From: DAOTWA01 sp034435955
GTDB taxonomy: Bacteria > Chloroflexota > Anaerolineae > Anaerolineales > Anaerolineaceae
Direction of reading: 5' to 3'
DNA length: 49,755 nt
NCBI GenBank assembly: GCA_034435955.1
Contig: DAOTWA010000030.1
Location: 1 to 49,755, forward strand
Made by a program: the position numbers and the translations under genes. How positions within the stretch are numbered: position 1 is the first letter of the stretch; each line of letters starts with the position of its first letter. Under the pieces are notes generated by a model. It had not been told where the DNA came from, searched no databases, and worked only from the letters and a program-made list of their open reading frames with translations. Positions 18,859 through 27,993 of this stretch are shown in pieces.

Positions 18859-19350
18859 ATGCTGCGTGGATTACTGACCACCTTCAAATCGATGTTCGAG
18901 AAGCCGGTGACCATTCCATACCCGGAGGTCAAGCGGCCGGTGCGTCCGCGTTTCCGCGGGCGGCACGTGCTCAGGCGCTATGAGAATGGGCTGGAAAGGT
19001 GCATCGGCTGCGCGCTATGCGCCGCCGCCTGCCCGGCCGACGCTATCTTTGTCGAAGCGGCCGAGAACACCGATGAGCGGCGCTTTTCGCCGGGCGAGCG
19101 CTACGCCAGCACCTACGAGATCAATGTGCTGCGCTGCATCTTCTGCGGTTTCTGCGAGGATGCCTGCCCGACCGAAGCCATCGTCCTGGAAGATAACTAC
19201 GAGCTGTCCTTTGAGGATCGCGCTCAGTCGATTTATACCAAGGAGAAGTTGTTGGTGCCGGTGCCGGAAGGAGGACGACCCACGCCGCAGCGGGTGACGC
19301 CGGGCAGCTTCGACAGGGCGGTGCCCGAGATGAAGGATCCACAGGATTAG
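18859..19350 (+). CDS. nuoI: NADH-quinone oxidoreductase subunit I
   Basis: NuoI carries the two [4Fe-4S] clusters N6a and N6b that link NuoG to NuoB. The 163-residue product has two ferredoxin motifs: C48, C51, C54, C58 (CIGCALCAAACP) and C93, C96, C99, C103 (CIFCGFCEDACP). The N-terminal amphipathic stretch would lie against the membrane. It starts four bases after nuoH. Confidence 0.96.
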   Translation: MLRGLLTTFKSMFEKPVTIPYPEVKRPVRPRFRGRHVLRRYENGLERCIGCALCAAACPADAIFVEAAENTDERRFSPGERYASTYEINVLRCIFCGFCEDACPTEAIVLEDNYELSFEDRAQSIYTKEKLLVPVPEGGRPTPQRVTPGSFDRAVPEMKDPQD

Positions 19351-19359
19351 GAGGCGGGG

Positions 19360-19872
19360 ATGAACCCTGGTCTGCTCGTGTTCGGAGTGCTGGCCCTGGC
19401 GGCGGTGGGCACGGCTGCCGGGCTGTTGTTCAGCCGCAATTCGATTTATGCAGCGCTGTTTCTGATCCTGAATTTCACCACTGTGGCGGTGATCTACCTG
19501 TTCCTGGGTGCGCCGTTTATCGCCCTGGCGCAGATCAGCGTATACGCGGGCGCCATCATGGTGCTGTTCCTATTTGTGATCATGATGCTGGGCGCCGAGC
19601 GCCTGCCCGGAAGCGATCCCATGCGCTGGCAGCGCCCGCTGGCCTATCTGCTGGCCTTCACGCTGCTGGGCGAAGGCGGCTACGTCATTTACACCCTCAG
19701 CCGTGGGCTGGTGCCTTTGGCCGAAGCGGCGCGCGATTACGCCAGCCCGGCCGCCATCGGCAACCTGCTGTTCAGCAAGTATCTGCTGCCTTTCGAAATT
19801 ACATCCGTCCTTCTGCTGGTGGGCGTGATTGGGGCCGTCGTGCTCACCAGAGCGGAGAAGACGCGCGGCTAG
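19360..19872 (+). CDS. nuoJ: NADH-quinone oxidoreductase subunit J
   Basis: NuoJ is a membrane subunit with five predicted helices (170 residues). The third helix region contains YAGAIMVLFLFVIMMLG, the most conserved stretch of the family, involved in coupling quinone reduction to proton movement. AGGAGG precedes ATG 19360 at short spacing. Confidence 0.95.
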   Translation: MNPGLLVFGVLALAAVGTAAGLLFSRNSIYAALFLILNFTTVAVIYLFLGAPFIALAQISVYAGAIMVLFLFVIMMLGAERLPGSDPMRWQRPLAYLLAFTLLGEGGYVIYTLSRGLVPLAEAARDYASPAAIGNLLFSKYLLPFEITSVLLLVGVIGAVVLTRAEKTRG

Positions 19873-19883
19873 GGGAGGAGGGC

Positions 19884-20186
19884 ATGGCGCCGGTTTCATT
19901 TTATCTGGGTTTATCCGCGGTACTGTTCGTGATGGGCGCGCTGGGCGTGCTGATCCGGCGCAACGCCATCGTAATCTTTATGTGCCTGGAGCTGATGTTC
20001 AATGCCGCCAACCTGGCTTTCGTGACCTTTGCCAGCTACTACAAATCACTGGATGGGCAGATCCTGGTCTTTTTCGTCATCACCGTGGCGGCGGCTGAAG
20101 TAGCCGTCGGTCTGGCGCTGATGGTAGCCATCTTCCGGTCCAAGCACAGCATTGATGTGGACCAGTTGAACAGCCTTAAGGGCTGA
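19884..20186 (+). CDS. nuoK: NADH-quinone oxidoreductase subunit K
   Basis: NuoK (100 residues, three membrane helices) belongs to the proton-conducting E-channel and resembles MrpC. The conserved membrane glutamates are in CLELMFNAANL and in AAAEVAVGLAL. GGGGAGGAGGG precedes the start. It lies 11 bases after nuoJ. Confidence 0.96.
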   Translation: MAPVSFYLGLSAVLFVMGALGVLIRRNAIVIFMCLELMFNAANLAFVTFASYYKSLDGQILVFFVITVAAAEVAVGLALMVAIFRSKHSIDVDQLNSLKG

Positions 20187-20204
20187 GCGGCGGGGAGCGT
20201 GTGC

Positions 20205-22169
20205 ATGCTGCTGAGTGAAGCTGTAGCCAATGGAACTTTCTTCGGCCTGGCGCCGCTGGCGCTGGCCCTGCCGCTGCTTGGCCTGCTGGCCAACATGGCC
20301 TTCGGGCGCCGGTTGGGCGAGCGGGCCGCCGGTTGGGTCGCCAGTCTGGCCAGCGGTGGGGCATTCGTGACGGCTGTTTTGCTGGCCATCTCCCTGCAGG
20401 CACACCCCGAAGGGACGACGGTCGTCATCGCGCCGTGGTTCTCGGCCGGAGGCCTGGAGCTCAATTGGGCGATGAAAATCGACACCCTTTCGGTGACCAT
20501 GATGCTGGTGGTGAGCGGGGTGGGCACACTGATCCACGTCTACGCGGTGGAATACATGCACAACGACGTGCATCACAACGGCGACCCGGGACGCTACCCA
20601 CGCTTCTTCGTCTTCTTCAACTTGTTCATCCTGGCCATGCTCGTGCTGGTCAGCGCCGACAGCTATCTGACCATGTTCGTCGGCTGGGAGGGCGTGGGGT
20701 TGTGCTCCTATTTACTGATCGGTTTCTGGTTCGAGAAGGGTCAGGATGGTATCGGCAACGCGCTGGCGGGCAAAAAGGCTTTTGTGGTCAACCGCATCGG
20801 CGATTTCGGCGTGCTGATCGCCATGTTTCTGCTCTTCTGGCAGTTCCACACACTGAGCTTCGATGGCATCTTTTCCCAGCTACAGCAGGCGAATCTTGCG
20901 GCGCTGCCGACTCTGGCAGCCTTCTTTCTGCTGATGGGCGTGGCGGGTAAATCGGCGCAGCTCCCCCTGTATGTATGGCTTCCGGACGCTATGGCAGGCC
21001 CGACGCCGGTCTCGGCGCTGATTCACGCGGCCACCATGGTCACAGCGGGCATCTACCTGGTAGCGCGTTCGGCGCCGATCTACCATCTAGTGCCGGCGGC
21101 GGGCGAGCTGCTGGCTTGGGTTGGCGCGGCGACGGCCCTGTTCGCTGCGCTGATCGCCATTGGTCAGTTCGACATCAAGAAGGTATTGGCTTATTCCACC
21201 ATCAGCCAGCTCGGCTACATGGCGGCGGCGGTGGGTATGGGCGCATATACGGCGGGGCTGTTTCATCTGGTCACACACGCATTCTTCAAAGCGGTGCTCT
21301 TCCTGGGAGCCGGATCGGTCATCCAGGGGCTGGAGCGCGGGGCAGGTCAAGGTCACGGCGAGCATCTGGACCCTCAGGATATGCGCGCCATGGGCGGCCT
21401 GAGACGGCGCATGCCGCTCACCTTCTGGACATTCCTGATCGGCGCTCTCGCACTGGCCGGCATCGCACCGCTGGCGGGCTTCTTCTCTAAAGACGAGATC
21501 CTGGCTTTTGCTGCCGGTCACAGCCCCGGCGCACTCATTTTACTGATCGTGGCCGCTTTTCTGACGGCCTTCTACATGGGCAGGCAGGTCTGCATGGTCT
21601 TCTTTGGCGCACCGCGCAGCCTGGCGGCCGAGCACGCCGATGAGAGCCGCCCGGTGATGACCGTCCCGCTGGTCATTCTGGCGGCTGGCGCAGCCCTGGG
21701 GGGCCTGCTCAATGCGCCGGGGCGCCCGGTGCTGGAAGCCTGGTTGGAGCACACCTTCGGAAGCGGCGAGGCGGGCGGCTTCGTGCTGCCGCTCGCCGCA
21801 ACGGTCCTGGCGCTGGCGCTGATCGCCGGCGGACTGGCCTGGCGGGTCTACCGTCGGCTGCCGGATGGTTTCGGCGCTGACGATCCCCTGCGGCGGATGT
21901 TGGGTCCAGTTTTCGTCGCCTTCGAGCGCAAGTTTTGGGTGGACGAGCTATACGGCTGGCTGATCGTGCATCCTTACCAGGCGCTGGCCGGCTTCCTGGC
22001 GAAACCGGTGGATGCCGGCGTGATTGATGGCATCGCAGCCGGGCTGGCCAACGGAACCCGTGTTCTGGCGGGCCACCTGCGCAGGCTGCAGAACGGCTTT
22101 GTGCGCGCTTACGCCCTGTTCGTGCTGGCTGGCGTGGTCGTCATGCTGGCTTACCTGATCACACGCTGA
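20205..22169 (+). CDS. nuoL: NADH-quinone oxidoreductase subunit L
   Basis: NuoL is the distal antiporter-like proton pump of complex I. The ~654-residue product has about 16 membrane helices, including the C-terminal lateral helix. The helix with the key Glu reads GWEGVGLCSYLLIGFW. The broken-helix region has the pumping Lys in GKSAQLPLYVWLPDAM, then PTPVSALIHAATMV. ATG 20205 is preferred because CGGGGAG lies about eight bases upstream; GTG 20199 is possible but too close to that site. Confidence 0.95.
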   Translation: MLLSEAVANGTFFGLAPLALALPLLGLLANMAFGRRLGERAAGWVASLASGGAFVTAVLLAISLQAHPEGTTVVIAPWFSAGGLELNWAMKIDTLSVTMMLVVSGVGTLIHVYAVEYMHNDVHHNGDPGRYPRFFVFFNLFILAMLVLVSADSYLTMFVGWEGVGLCSYLLIGFWFEKGQDGIGNALAGKKAFVVNRIGDFGVLIAMFLLFWQFHTLSFDGIFSQLQQANLAALPTLAAFFLLMGVAGKSAQLPLYVWLPDAMAGPTPVSALIHAATMVTAGIYLVARSAPIYHLVPAAGELLAWVGAATALFAALIAIGQFDIKKVLAYSTISQLGYMAAAVGMGAYTAGLFHLVTHAFFKAVLFLGAGSVIQGLERGAGQGHGEHLDPQDMRAMGGLRRRMPLTFWTFLIGALALAGIAPLAGFFSKDEILAFAAGHSPGALILLIVAAFLTAFYMGRQVCMVFFGAPRSLAAEHADESRPVMTVPLVILAAGAALGGLLNAPGRPVLEAWLEHTFGSGEAGGFVLPLAATVLALALIAGGLAWRVYRRLPDGFGADDPLRRMLGPVFVAFERKFWVDELYGWLIVHPYQALAGFLAKPVDAGVIDGIAAGLANGTRVLAGHLRRLQNGFVRAYALFVLAGVVVMLAYLITR

Positions 22170-22179
22170 CAGGTGAAGA

Positions 22180-23688
22180 ATGGACGTGCTGCTGAATCCT
22201 TTGTTCCTGGTGATCTTCGCCCCGCTGGCCGGCGTTGCGGTGATTGCGTTCATACCGGCCGGGCGCAAGACGGCTATCCGCTGGGTCGCTTTGATCACCA
22301 CGCTGGCCGAATTCGCCCTTTCGTTATGGGCGCTGAGCCTCTTCCGTGCCGGAGAAGCGGGCCTGCAATTGGCCATCGAGCGGCCCTGGTTAAGCCTGGC
22401 GGGCGTGCCGGTGCGCTTCCACCTGGGGGTGGACGGGCTGAGCATCCTGCTGGTGCTGCTGACCACTTTCCTGACGCCCATCGCCATTCTATCCACCTGG
22501 GAGGCGGTTCAGGAGCGGGTGAAGGGCTTCATGGTGTGGTTCCTGTTGCTCGAAGTGGGCATGCTGGGCGTCTTCCTGGCCATGGATCTGGTGTTGTTCT
22601 ACATATTCTGGGAATTCGCCCTGATTCCCATGTACCTGCTGATCGGGGTATGGGGCGGCGAGCGCCGGGTGTACGCAGCGGTCAAGTTTTTCCTCTTCAC
22701 CATGGCCGGTTCGGTATTGATGCTGCTGGCGATCCTCTGGCTGGGCCTGCAGAGCGGCACTTTCTCTCTGCCGGAGTTGATTGGCGGCGGCAAGATTCCG
22801 ACCGGAGCACAAATCTGGCTTTTCCTGGCCTTCGGCCTGGCTTTCGCCATCAAGGTGCCCATGTGGCCGCTGCACACCTGGCTGCCGGATGCACACACCG
22901 AGGCGCCCACCGCTGGATCGGTTATCCTGGCTGGCGTGCTGCTTAAGATGGGCGCGTACGGCTTTCTGCGCTTCAATCTGGAGATGTTCCCGCAGGCGGC
23001 GGTAAGGCTGGCGCCGTGGATGGCAGCGCTGGCGGTGGTGGGTATCCTCTATGGCGCGGCGGTCTCGTATACGCAGACCGATTTCAAGCGCCTGGTGGCC
23101 TATTCATCGGTCAGTCACCTGGGTTTCGTGGTGCTTGGCCTGTTCGCCCTCAACCCGCTCGGATTGCAGGGATCCATCCTGCAGATGGTCAACCACGGCC
23201 TGAGCACAGGCGCTCTCTTCCTGCTGGTGGGCGTGATCTACGAACGGCGGCACACGCGCGAGATGGCGGCCTTCGGCGGATTGTGGAAGGTGATGCCGCT
23301 GTACGGCGCGATCATGCTGGTAGTGACCCTGTCCTCGATGGGGCTGCCCGGGCTGAACGGTTTCGTGGGTGAATTCACCATTCTGGCAGGGGCGTTCGGA
23401 TCGCAAGCTCTGGCCAGCCCGTGGTTCGCCGGCGCGGCAGCGCTGGGCGTCATTCTGGCGGCGGTTTATCTGTTGGTCATGTTCCAAAAGGTTTTCCTGG
23501 GTCCGGTGAAGCATACGGAGAATCTGAAGCTGAAGGATTTGAACGCGCGGGAGGTCGTCACCCTGGCGCCGCTGCTGGCGCTGATCCTGTGGATCGGCCT
23601 TTACCCGAAGCCGTTTTTCGATCTGATGGCGCCGTCGGTCAATAGCCTGGCTGCGCTGTTACAGAACGCCGCATTGGCGATGCATTAG
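22180..23688 (+). CDS. nuoM: NADH-quinone oxidoreductase subunit M
   Basis: NuoM is the middle antiporter-like proton pump. The 502-residue product has ~14 membrane helices. The conserved Glu is in FWEFALIPMYLLIG and the pumping Lys in AIKVPMWPLHTWLPDAHTE, followed by APTAGSVILAGVLLKMG. It begins 10 bases after nuoL with AGGTGAAG upstream. The paired downstream gene nuoN follows after 11 bases. Confidence 0.96.
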   Translation: MDVLLNPLFLVIFAPLAGVAVIAFIPAGRKTAIRWVALITTLAEFALSLWALSLFRAGEAGLQLAIERPWLSLAGVPVRFHLGVDGLSILLVLLTTFLTPIAILSTWEAVQERVKGFMVWFLLLEVGMLGVFLAMDLVLFYIFWEFALIPMYLLIGVWGGERRVYAAVKFFLFTMAGSVLMLLAILWLGLQSGTFSLPELIGGGKIPTGAQIWLFLAFGLAFAIKVPMWPLHTWLPDAHTEAPTAGSVILAGVLLKMGAYGFLRFNLEMFPQAAVRLAPWMAALAVVGILYGAAVSYTQTDFKRLVAYSSVSHLGFVVLGLFALNPLGLQGSILQMVNHGLSTGALFLLVGVIYERRHTREMAAFGGLWKVMPLYGAIMLVVTLSSMGLPGLNGFVGEFTILAGAFGSQALASPWFAGAAALGVILAAVYLLVMFQKVFLGPVKHTENLKLKDLNAREVVTLAPLLALILWIGLYPKPFFDLMAPSVNSLAALLQNAALAMH

Positions 23689-23699
23689 GGAGACGAACC

Positions 23700-25145
23700 A
23701 TGAACACCCATGATCTGATTTCGATCACTCCCCACATCGTCCTGGTGGCGTGGGCGGTGGCGCTGCTTCTGGCTGATCTATATATCCCGGCGGAGCGCAA
23801 GAGCCTGACCGCATTGCTGGCCGCGGCTGGCCTGGCTGTCGCGATGGGATTGGAGCTGGCCCAGGCTGGCCGGTCGTTTACGGGGTTCGGCGGGATGATC
23901 GTGGTGGACGGCTTCTCGGTTTTCCTTAACACGCTGTTCCTCGCCAGCGGATTGGCGGGCGTGGCGCTGGCTTACAACTACTTGAAGCGCATGGGCATCG
24001 AGCGGGGCGAGTACTATGTGCTGCTGATGATCTGCATCAGCGGCATGATGCTGATGGGCTCGGCCGGCGATCTGATCGTGGTCTTTCTCGCGCTGGAGCT
24101 GCTGTCGATCCCGCTGTATGTACTGGCCGGGTTTGCCCGTCCGAAGCTGGAATCGGAGGAGGCCGCGCTGAAATATTTCCTGTTGGGCGCCTTCGCTTCA
24201 GGTTTTGTGTTATACGGCATCGCCCTGATCTACGGCGCCACGAACGCGACCGGCCTGGAAGCGATTGTAGCTGCTGTGTCGAACGGCAGCGTCAACACCC
24301 CGCTGTTTCTGATCGGCGCGGGTCTCTTCCTGGTCGGTTTTGGTTTCAAGGTGGCGGCCGTGCCTTTCCATATGTGGACGCCGGACGTATATCAGGGCGC
24401 GCCCACACCGGTGACGGGCTTCATGGCGGTGGGGGCCAAAGCGGCCGGCTTCGCGGCTCTGCTGAGGGTCTTCGAGGTGGCTTTTCCCAGCCTCGTGGCC
24501 GGGATGACGCCTGTGCTCTGGGTTTTGGCGGTATTGACCATGCTGGTGGGCAACGTGGTGGCCATTGCCCAAAGCAACATTAAGCGTATGCTGGCCTATT
24601 CCAGCATCGCCCATGCCGGCTACCTGATGATGGCCTTTGTCTCGTTCGGCGACGGCAGCGCATCGGCCAATACCGTTGCCTCGGTGCTGTTCTACCTGAC
24701 GGCTTACGCCCTGACCAGCTTTGGCGCCTGGGCGGTCGTGGCGGCTGTCGAGCGGGGCGAGGGGCGGGGGCTGGAGCTGGAGGATTACGCCGGACTGGCC
24801 GGCAGGTATCCGTTGCTGGCGCTGTCAATGATGGTCTTCATGCTCTCGTTCATCGGCGTGCCGCCCAGCCTGGGATTCTGGGGCAAGTTCTATTTATTCC
24901 GCACGGCCATTCAAGGCGGACACCTGGATCTGGCCATCTTCGGTGTGCTGGCTTCATTGGTCTCGGCTTATTACTATCTGCGGGTGATCGTGCTGATGTA
25001 TATGCGCGAGGGTCAGCCGCAGGCGCTGCGCGAGCCGTGGCTGAATCTGGTAGCGGGGGCGGCGGCGTTTGGCACCGTGGCAATTGGCCTTATCCCTGGT
25101 CCACTGTTCGATCTGGCGGCGCAGGCGGTGCTGAGGGTATTTTAA
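23700..25145 (+). CDS. nuoN: NADH-quinone oxidoreductase subunit N
   Basis: NuoN is the third antiporter-like proton pump, next to NuoK. The 481-residue product has ~14 membrane helices. The key Glu lies in ALELLSIPLYVLAGF and the Lys in GFKVAAVPFHMWTPDVYQGAPTP. It is the last gene of the operon. Only five bases after its stop begins the structured element at 25151-25239. Confidence 0.96.
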   Translation: MNTHDLISITPHIVLVAWAVALLLADLYIPAERKSLTALLAAAGLAVAMGLELAQAGRSFTGFGGMIVVDGFSVFLNTLFLASGLAGVALAYNYLKRMGIERGEYYVLLMICISGMMLMGSAGDLIVVFLALELLSIPLYVLAGFARPKLESEEAALKYFLLGAFASGFVLYGIALIYGATNATGLEAIVAAVSNGSVNTPLFLIGAGLFLVGFGFKVAAVPFHMWTPDVYQGAPTPVTGFMAVGAKAAGFAALLRVFEVAFPSLVAGMTPVLWVLAVLTMLVGNVVAIAQSNIKRMLAYSSIAHAGYLMMAFVSFGDGSASANTVASVLFYLTAYALTSFGAWAVVAAVERGEGRGLELEDYAGLAGRYPLLALSMMVFMLSFIGVPPSLGFWGKFYLFRTAIQGGHLDLAIFGVLASLVSAYYYLRVIVLMYMREGQPQALREPWLNLVAGAAAFGTVAIGLIPGPLFDLAAQAVLRVF

Positions 25146-25150
25146 TCAAT

Positions 25151-25239
25151 CGAGGGAAAGATGAGCTAATAATAGGCGGGGTAAGAAATATACTCCCCAG
25201 GCAAGCAGATTGTGCTTGCAAAAAGCTCACTTTCCCTCG
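25151..25239. repeat. 89-base structured inverted-repeat element after nuoN
   Basis: The outer arms 25151-25167 and 25224-25239 pair over 16 base pairs with one bulged A (CGAGGGAAAG-A-TGAGCT against AGCTCACTTTCCCTCG). Inside are two smaller hairpins: GGGG 25178-25181 with CCCC 25195-25198, and GCAAGCA 25201-25207 with TGCTTGC 25213-25219 across a 5-base loop. The whole could fold as a three-way junction, or be a small MITE-like insertion with terminal inverted repeats. No target-site duplication is evident. No T-run directly follows, so it is not a standard terminator. It would be the 3' end region of the nuo mRNA. Confidence 0.7.
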
Positions 25240-25320
25240 GCATTTTCATTGTAACCACTGATGGAATTTTTTCAAGACCCTCTTTAATTTTTTAAAGGAC
25301 GGGATGGGCGGCAATGGAGG

Positions 25321-25363
25321 GCGCCGCAATTTCTCCTTCCGCGCCCGCGGCGCTTAATTTTTC
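25321..25363 (+). terminator. probable terminator of the nuo operon
   Basis: GCGCCGC (25321-25327) pairs with GCGGCGC (25347-25353) and is followed by TTAATTTTT. The loop is long (19 bases), so strength is uncertain. Just upstream, CTTTAA and TTAAAG around 25282-25297 form another AT-rich palindrome. No gene was found between 25146 and 25642. Confidence 0.5.
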
Positions 25364-25642
25364 ACGGTGCCATCCCTGCGAGCGTTCTGCTGAGACCGGC
25401 GAAGCAGAAAGGATGGTTTTTGCCAGCCGAGCCGCGGATGTTCGGTCTGAGCAGGCGAGGGTGTTTCGAAATAGGTGACCGGTTACGAGGGTTATCCGTC
25501 AGACGGGATCGGATTGGAAATACAATCGCTGGGTCAATCTCCAATGCAATGCTAAAATAGTTGTATCCATCAAGTCGCTCCTGGCGGGAAGAGCGCAGGA
25601 ATGGAAGTTGGCCTCATCCGGGGTTTTATGAAAGGAGGTCTT

Positions 25643-26491
25643 ATGGGAATCAAAATCGTGACCGATACCACCGCGGGGCTGCCGCCGAGCTGGACCGAGG
25701 CGCACGGCGTCCACGTGCTGCCGCAGTTTGTGATCTTTGATGAAATCAGCTACCGTGACGACACTGAGCTGGACACGGCCGAATTTCTGCACAAACTGCG
25801 CACACAATCTGGATTGCCCAAGACGGCTGCACCGCCCCCGGCGCTCTATCATCCTATCTTCAGCCGGCTGTTATCCGAAGGACACGAGATATTGGTGCTG
25901 GCGCCTTCGGCGGACGTCAGCGGCACCCTGCGCAGCGCAGAGACGGCCGCGCAGGAGTTCCCGAACGGCAAGATCCACGTATATGATACGCGCACCATCG
26001 CCGCGCCCTTTGCTACCATGGTGATGCTCGCCGAGCAATGGGCGGCGCAAGGGATGAGCGTGGAAGAGATTCTGGCCCGGCTGAAGAAGCTGTTGGAACG
26101 CCAGGAAGTGTATTTTGTGGTCGCCACTCTGGAATATCTGCGTCGCGGCGGGCGGATTGGCGGCGCCAAGGCGCTGATCGGGGGAATCTTGCAGGTCAAG
26201 CCGATTTTGACCCTGCGCGACGGGCATGTGGAACCTTTCGAGCAGCAGCGCACCCAGAAGCGTGCGATCAGCCGGGTGGTCGAACTGGTGCTGGAAAGAT
26301 GCCCACCGAGGACGGAATGTTACCTGAGCGTGATGCACGCCGGGGCGGAGGACGAGGCGCAGGAGATGGCGGCGCGCTTCCGCGAGGCGCTCGCGCTGAA
26401 AGAAGTACCGATCTATCTGCTGCCGCCCGCCATCGTGGTGCACAGCGGCCCGGGCGTGTTAGGGGTCAGTTTTTTCAGGCCGGAAGACTGA
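25643..26491 (+). CDS. DegV-family fatty-acid-binding protein
   Basis: DegV proteins (FakB type) bind a fatty acid and, in Firmicutes, present it to the kinase FakA for phosphorylation and phospholipid synthesis. The ~282-residue product starts with IKIVTDTTAGLP, the family signature. It continues with the conserved TAAPPPALYHPIF segment (usually T-S-Q-P) and the C-terminal GGRIGGAKALIGGILQVKPIL motif. Start ATG 25643 has a textbook AAAGGAGGTC five bases upstream; an earlier ATG at 25601 lacks this. No fakA-like gene is nearby. It stands alone between two terminators. Confidence 0.92.
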   Translation: MGIKIVTDTTAGLPPSWTEAHGVHVLPQFVIFDEISYRDDTELDTAEFLHKLRTQSGLPKTAAPPPALYHPIFSRLLSEGHEILVLAPSADVSGTLRSAETAAQEFPNGKIHVYDTRTIAAPFATMVMLAEQWAAQGMSVEEILARLKKLLERQEVYFVVATLEYLRRGGRIGGAKALIGGILQVKPILTLRDGHVEPFEQQRTQKRAISRVVELVLERCPPRTECYLSVMHAGAEDEAQEMAARFREALALKEVPIYLLPPAIVVHSGPGVLGVSFFRPED

Positions 26492-26509
26492 CGCCGGACG
26501 TCATGAGCG

Positions 26510-26557
26510 CCTCTCCCTTTTCCTGAACCGGGAGAAGGGAGAGGTTTATTTTTATTT
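26510..26557 (+). terminator. rho-independent terminator after degV
   Basis: Arms 26510-26523 (CCTCTCCCTTTTCC) and 26531-26544 pair over 14 positions with one G-T wobble and a 7-base loop. A T-rich tract (TTTATTTTTATTT) follows at 26545-26557. This is a strong terminator 18 bases after the degV stop. Confidence 0.9.
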
Positions 26558-26710
26558 CCCGTGCGGGCCGTCTCGAACTGGCCATTCGCCCAGCGTGAAA
26601 CTGGACACCCGTGTCTTGCGTAGATCGGGTTGGCAGGTTCATATTCGAAGCAGGCGGCATCGGTTGGGAAGACGGGATGCATCCCAAGGCAACTAGCAGA
26701 GTTGAATAAA

Positions 26711-26786
26711 TTTAATACTGACATTAAAATAGTGAATTATGGTATTGACTATATCAATATCCGTGGTAGAATAATTCATAAATTAT
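26711..26786 (+). promoter_or_regulatory. promoter with two inverted repeats before the ABC exporter
   Basis: TTGACT (26745-26750), 16 bases and TAGAAT (26767-26772) make a good promoter in an AT-rich patch. One inverted repeat, TTTAAT-N6-ATTAAA at 26711-26728, lies upstream of the -35. A second, ATAATT-N4-AATTAT at 26771-26786, covers the expected start of transcription. Both look like operator sites, so the exporter is probably regulated by a repressor not in this window. The rest of the 26492-26902 gap holds no gene. The mRNA leader would be ~120 bases. Confidence 0.65.
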
Positions 26787-26902
26787 ATTAGCCGATTAAA
26801 CTTTATCTCAGGCCCGGATTGGTTGAAACGGCAGAACCGAGATGTGGTGAGCCTGATGTGTGAGTCAGACCCGGGATCTGGCAGGAGAGGAGTGAGGAAG
26901 AG

Positions 26903-27985
26903 ATGGGCGAATGGGCAATCGAAGCCGACCAACTGGTTAAGAAATTCGTGCGGCGTCCGTCACAGAAAGAGAACGGCGGCCAGGCAGGCAAAAATGCAGA
27001 CGAAAGTTCGGCTGGATCAAGGAATGAGAAGCGCGTCCTGCGTTTATTCGCTCGACGGCAGGCCAAAGTCTGGTTCACAGCCGTGGACGGCATTGACCTG
27101 CGTATCCATGAGGGCGAGATCTTCGGCCTGCTGGGGCCGAATGGTGCCGGGAAGACCACAACCATCCGCATGCTGTGCACGCTGCTTGAGCCGACCAGCG
27201 GCACGGCGCGGGTGAACGGCTACGACATCCGCAAACAGGCCAACCTGGTGCGTCAGAGTCTGGGCACCGTGCTGGCGGGGGATCGCAGCATTTACTGGAA
27301 GCTGAGCGCCCGTGAGAATCTGGAATATTTCGCCGCGCTCTACCACATCCCGCCGGCAGCGGCTCGCAAACGCATCGGCGAGCTGCTCGAGCGCATGCAG
27401 CTCAGCGAGCGGGCCAACGATCTGGTAGAGAAATACTCGACCGGAATGAAACAGCGGGTGGCCATCAGCAAGGCGCTGCTGGCGCGCCCGCCCATCGTCC
27501 TGTTGGACGAGCCCACCCTGGGACTCGACCCCCAGGCTGCCCGTCAGGTGCGCGAACTGATCAAGGAGCTGCGCGCGGAAGGCCACACCATCTTGCTCAC
27601 CACTCATTACATGGAAGAGGCCGACCAGCTTTGCGACCGCATCGCGATCATCGATCAAGGCAAGATTATCGCCCTGGATGCCCCGGATGCGCTCAAGGAG
27701 CGCATCCATCAGAAAGACGTCATCCGCCTGGAGGTGACGGGGTGGAATGGGGAGCTCGATGTTGCCATCCGGCGCATGGCGCAGGTGGAGCAAGTCGTCA
27801 GCCGCTCTCTGGATGAGCAGACCCTGTGGGAGGTGATCATCCAGACAGCCAACAGCCGGGCGATCCTGCCGGGTATGGTCGAGCTTATCAACCACAACGG
27901 CACCCGGCTGGTCAATATGAACGTGGTCAAGCCCACTTTGGAGGATGTGTTCATCAGCCTGACGGGCAAGGCGCTACGGGATTAG
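26903..27985 (+). CDS. ABC-2 type exporter, ATP-binding subunit (DrrA-like)
   Basis: This subunit powers an ABC-2 exporter. The 360-residue product has Walker A GPNGAGKTT at 78-86, the signature YSTGMKQR near 182, Walker B IVLLDEPTLGLD near 204 and a switch His in TTHYMEEAD. Between the first strand and Walker A there is a ~40-residue charged insert (17-57) that is not part of the standard fold. The ~110-residue C-terminal domain after the ATPase core resembles DrrA regulatory tails. GAGGAAG precedes ATG 26903. Two permease genes follow at 8 and 17 bases, making one operon. Confidence 0.9.
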   Translation: MGEWAIEADQLVKKFVRRPSQKENGGQAGKNADESSAGSRNEKRVLRLFARRQAKVWFTAVDGIDLRIHEGEIFGLLGPNGAGKTTTIRMLCTLLEPTSGTARVNGYDIRKQANLVRQSLGTVLAGDRSIYWKLSARENLEYFAALYHIPPAAARKRIGELLERMQLSERANDLVEKYSTGMKQRVAISKALLARPPIVLLDEPTLGLDPQAARQVRELIKELRAEGHTILLTTHYMEEADQLCDRIAIIDQGKIIALDAPDALKERIHQKDVIRLEVTGWNGELDVAIRRMAQVEQVVSRSLDEQTLWEVIIQTANSRAILPGMVELINHNGTRLVNMNVVKPTLEDVFISLTGKALRD

Positions 27986-27993
27986 GGGCCGAC

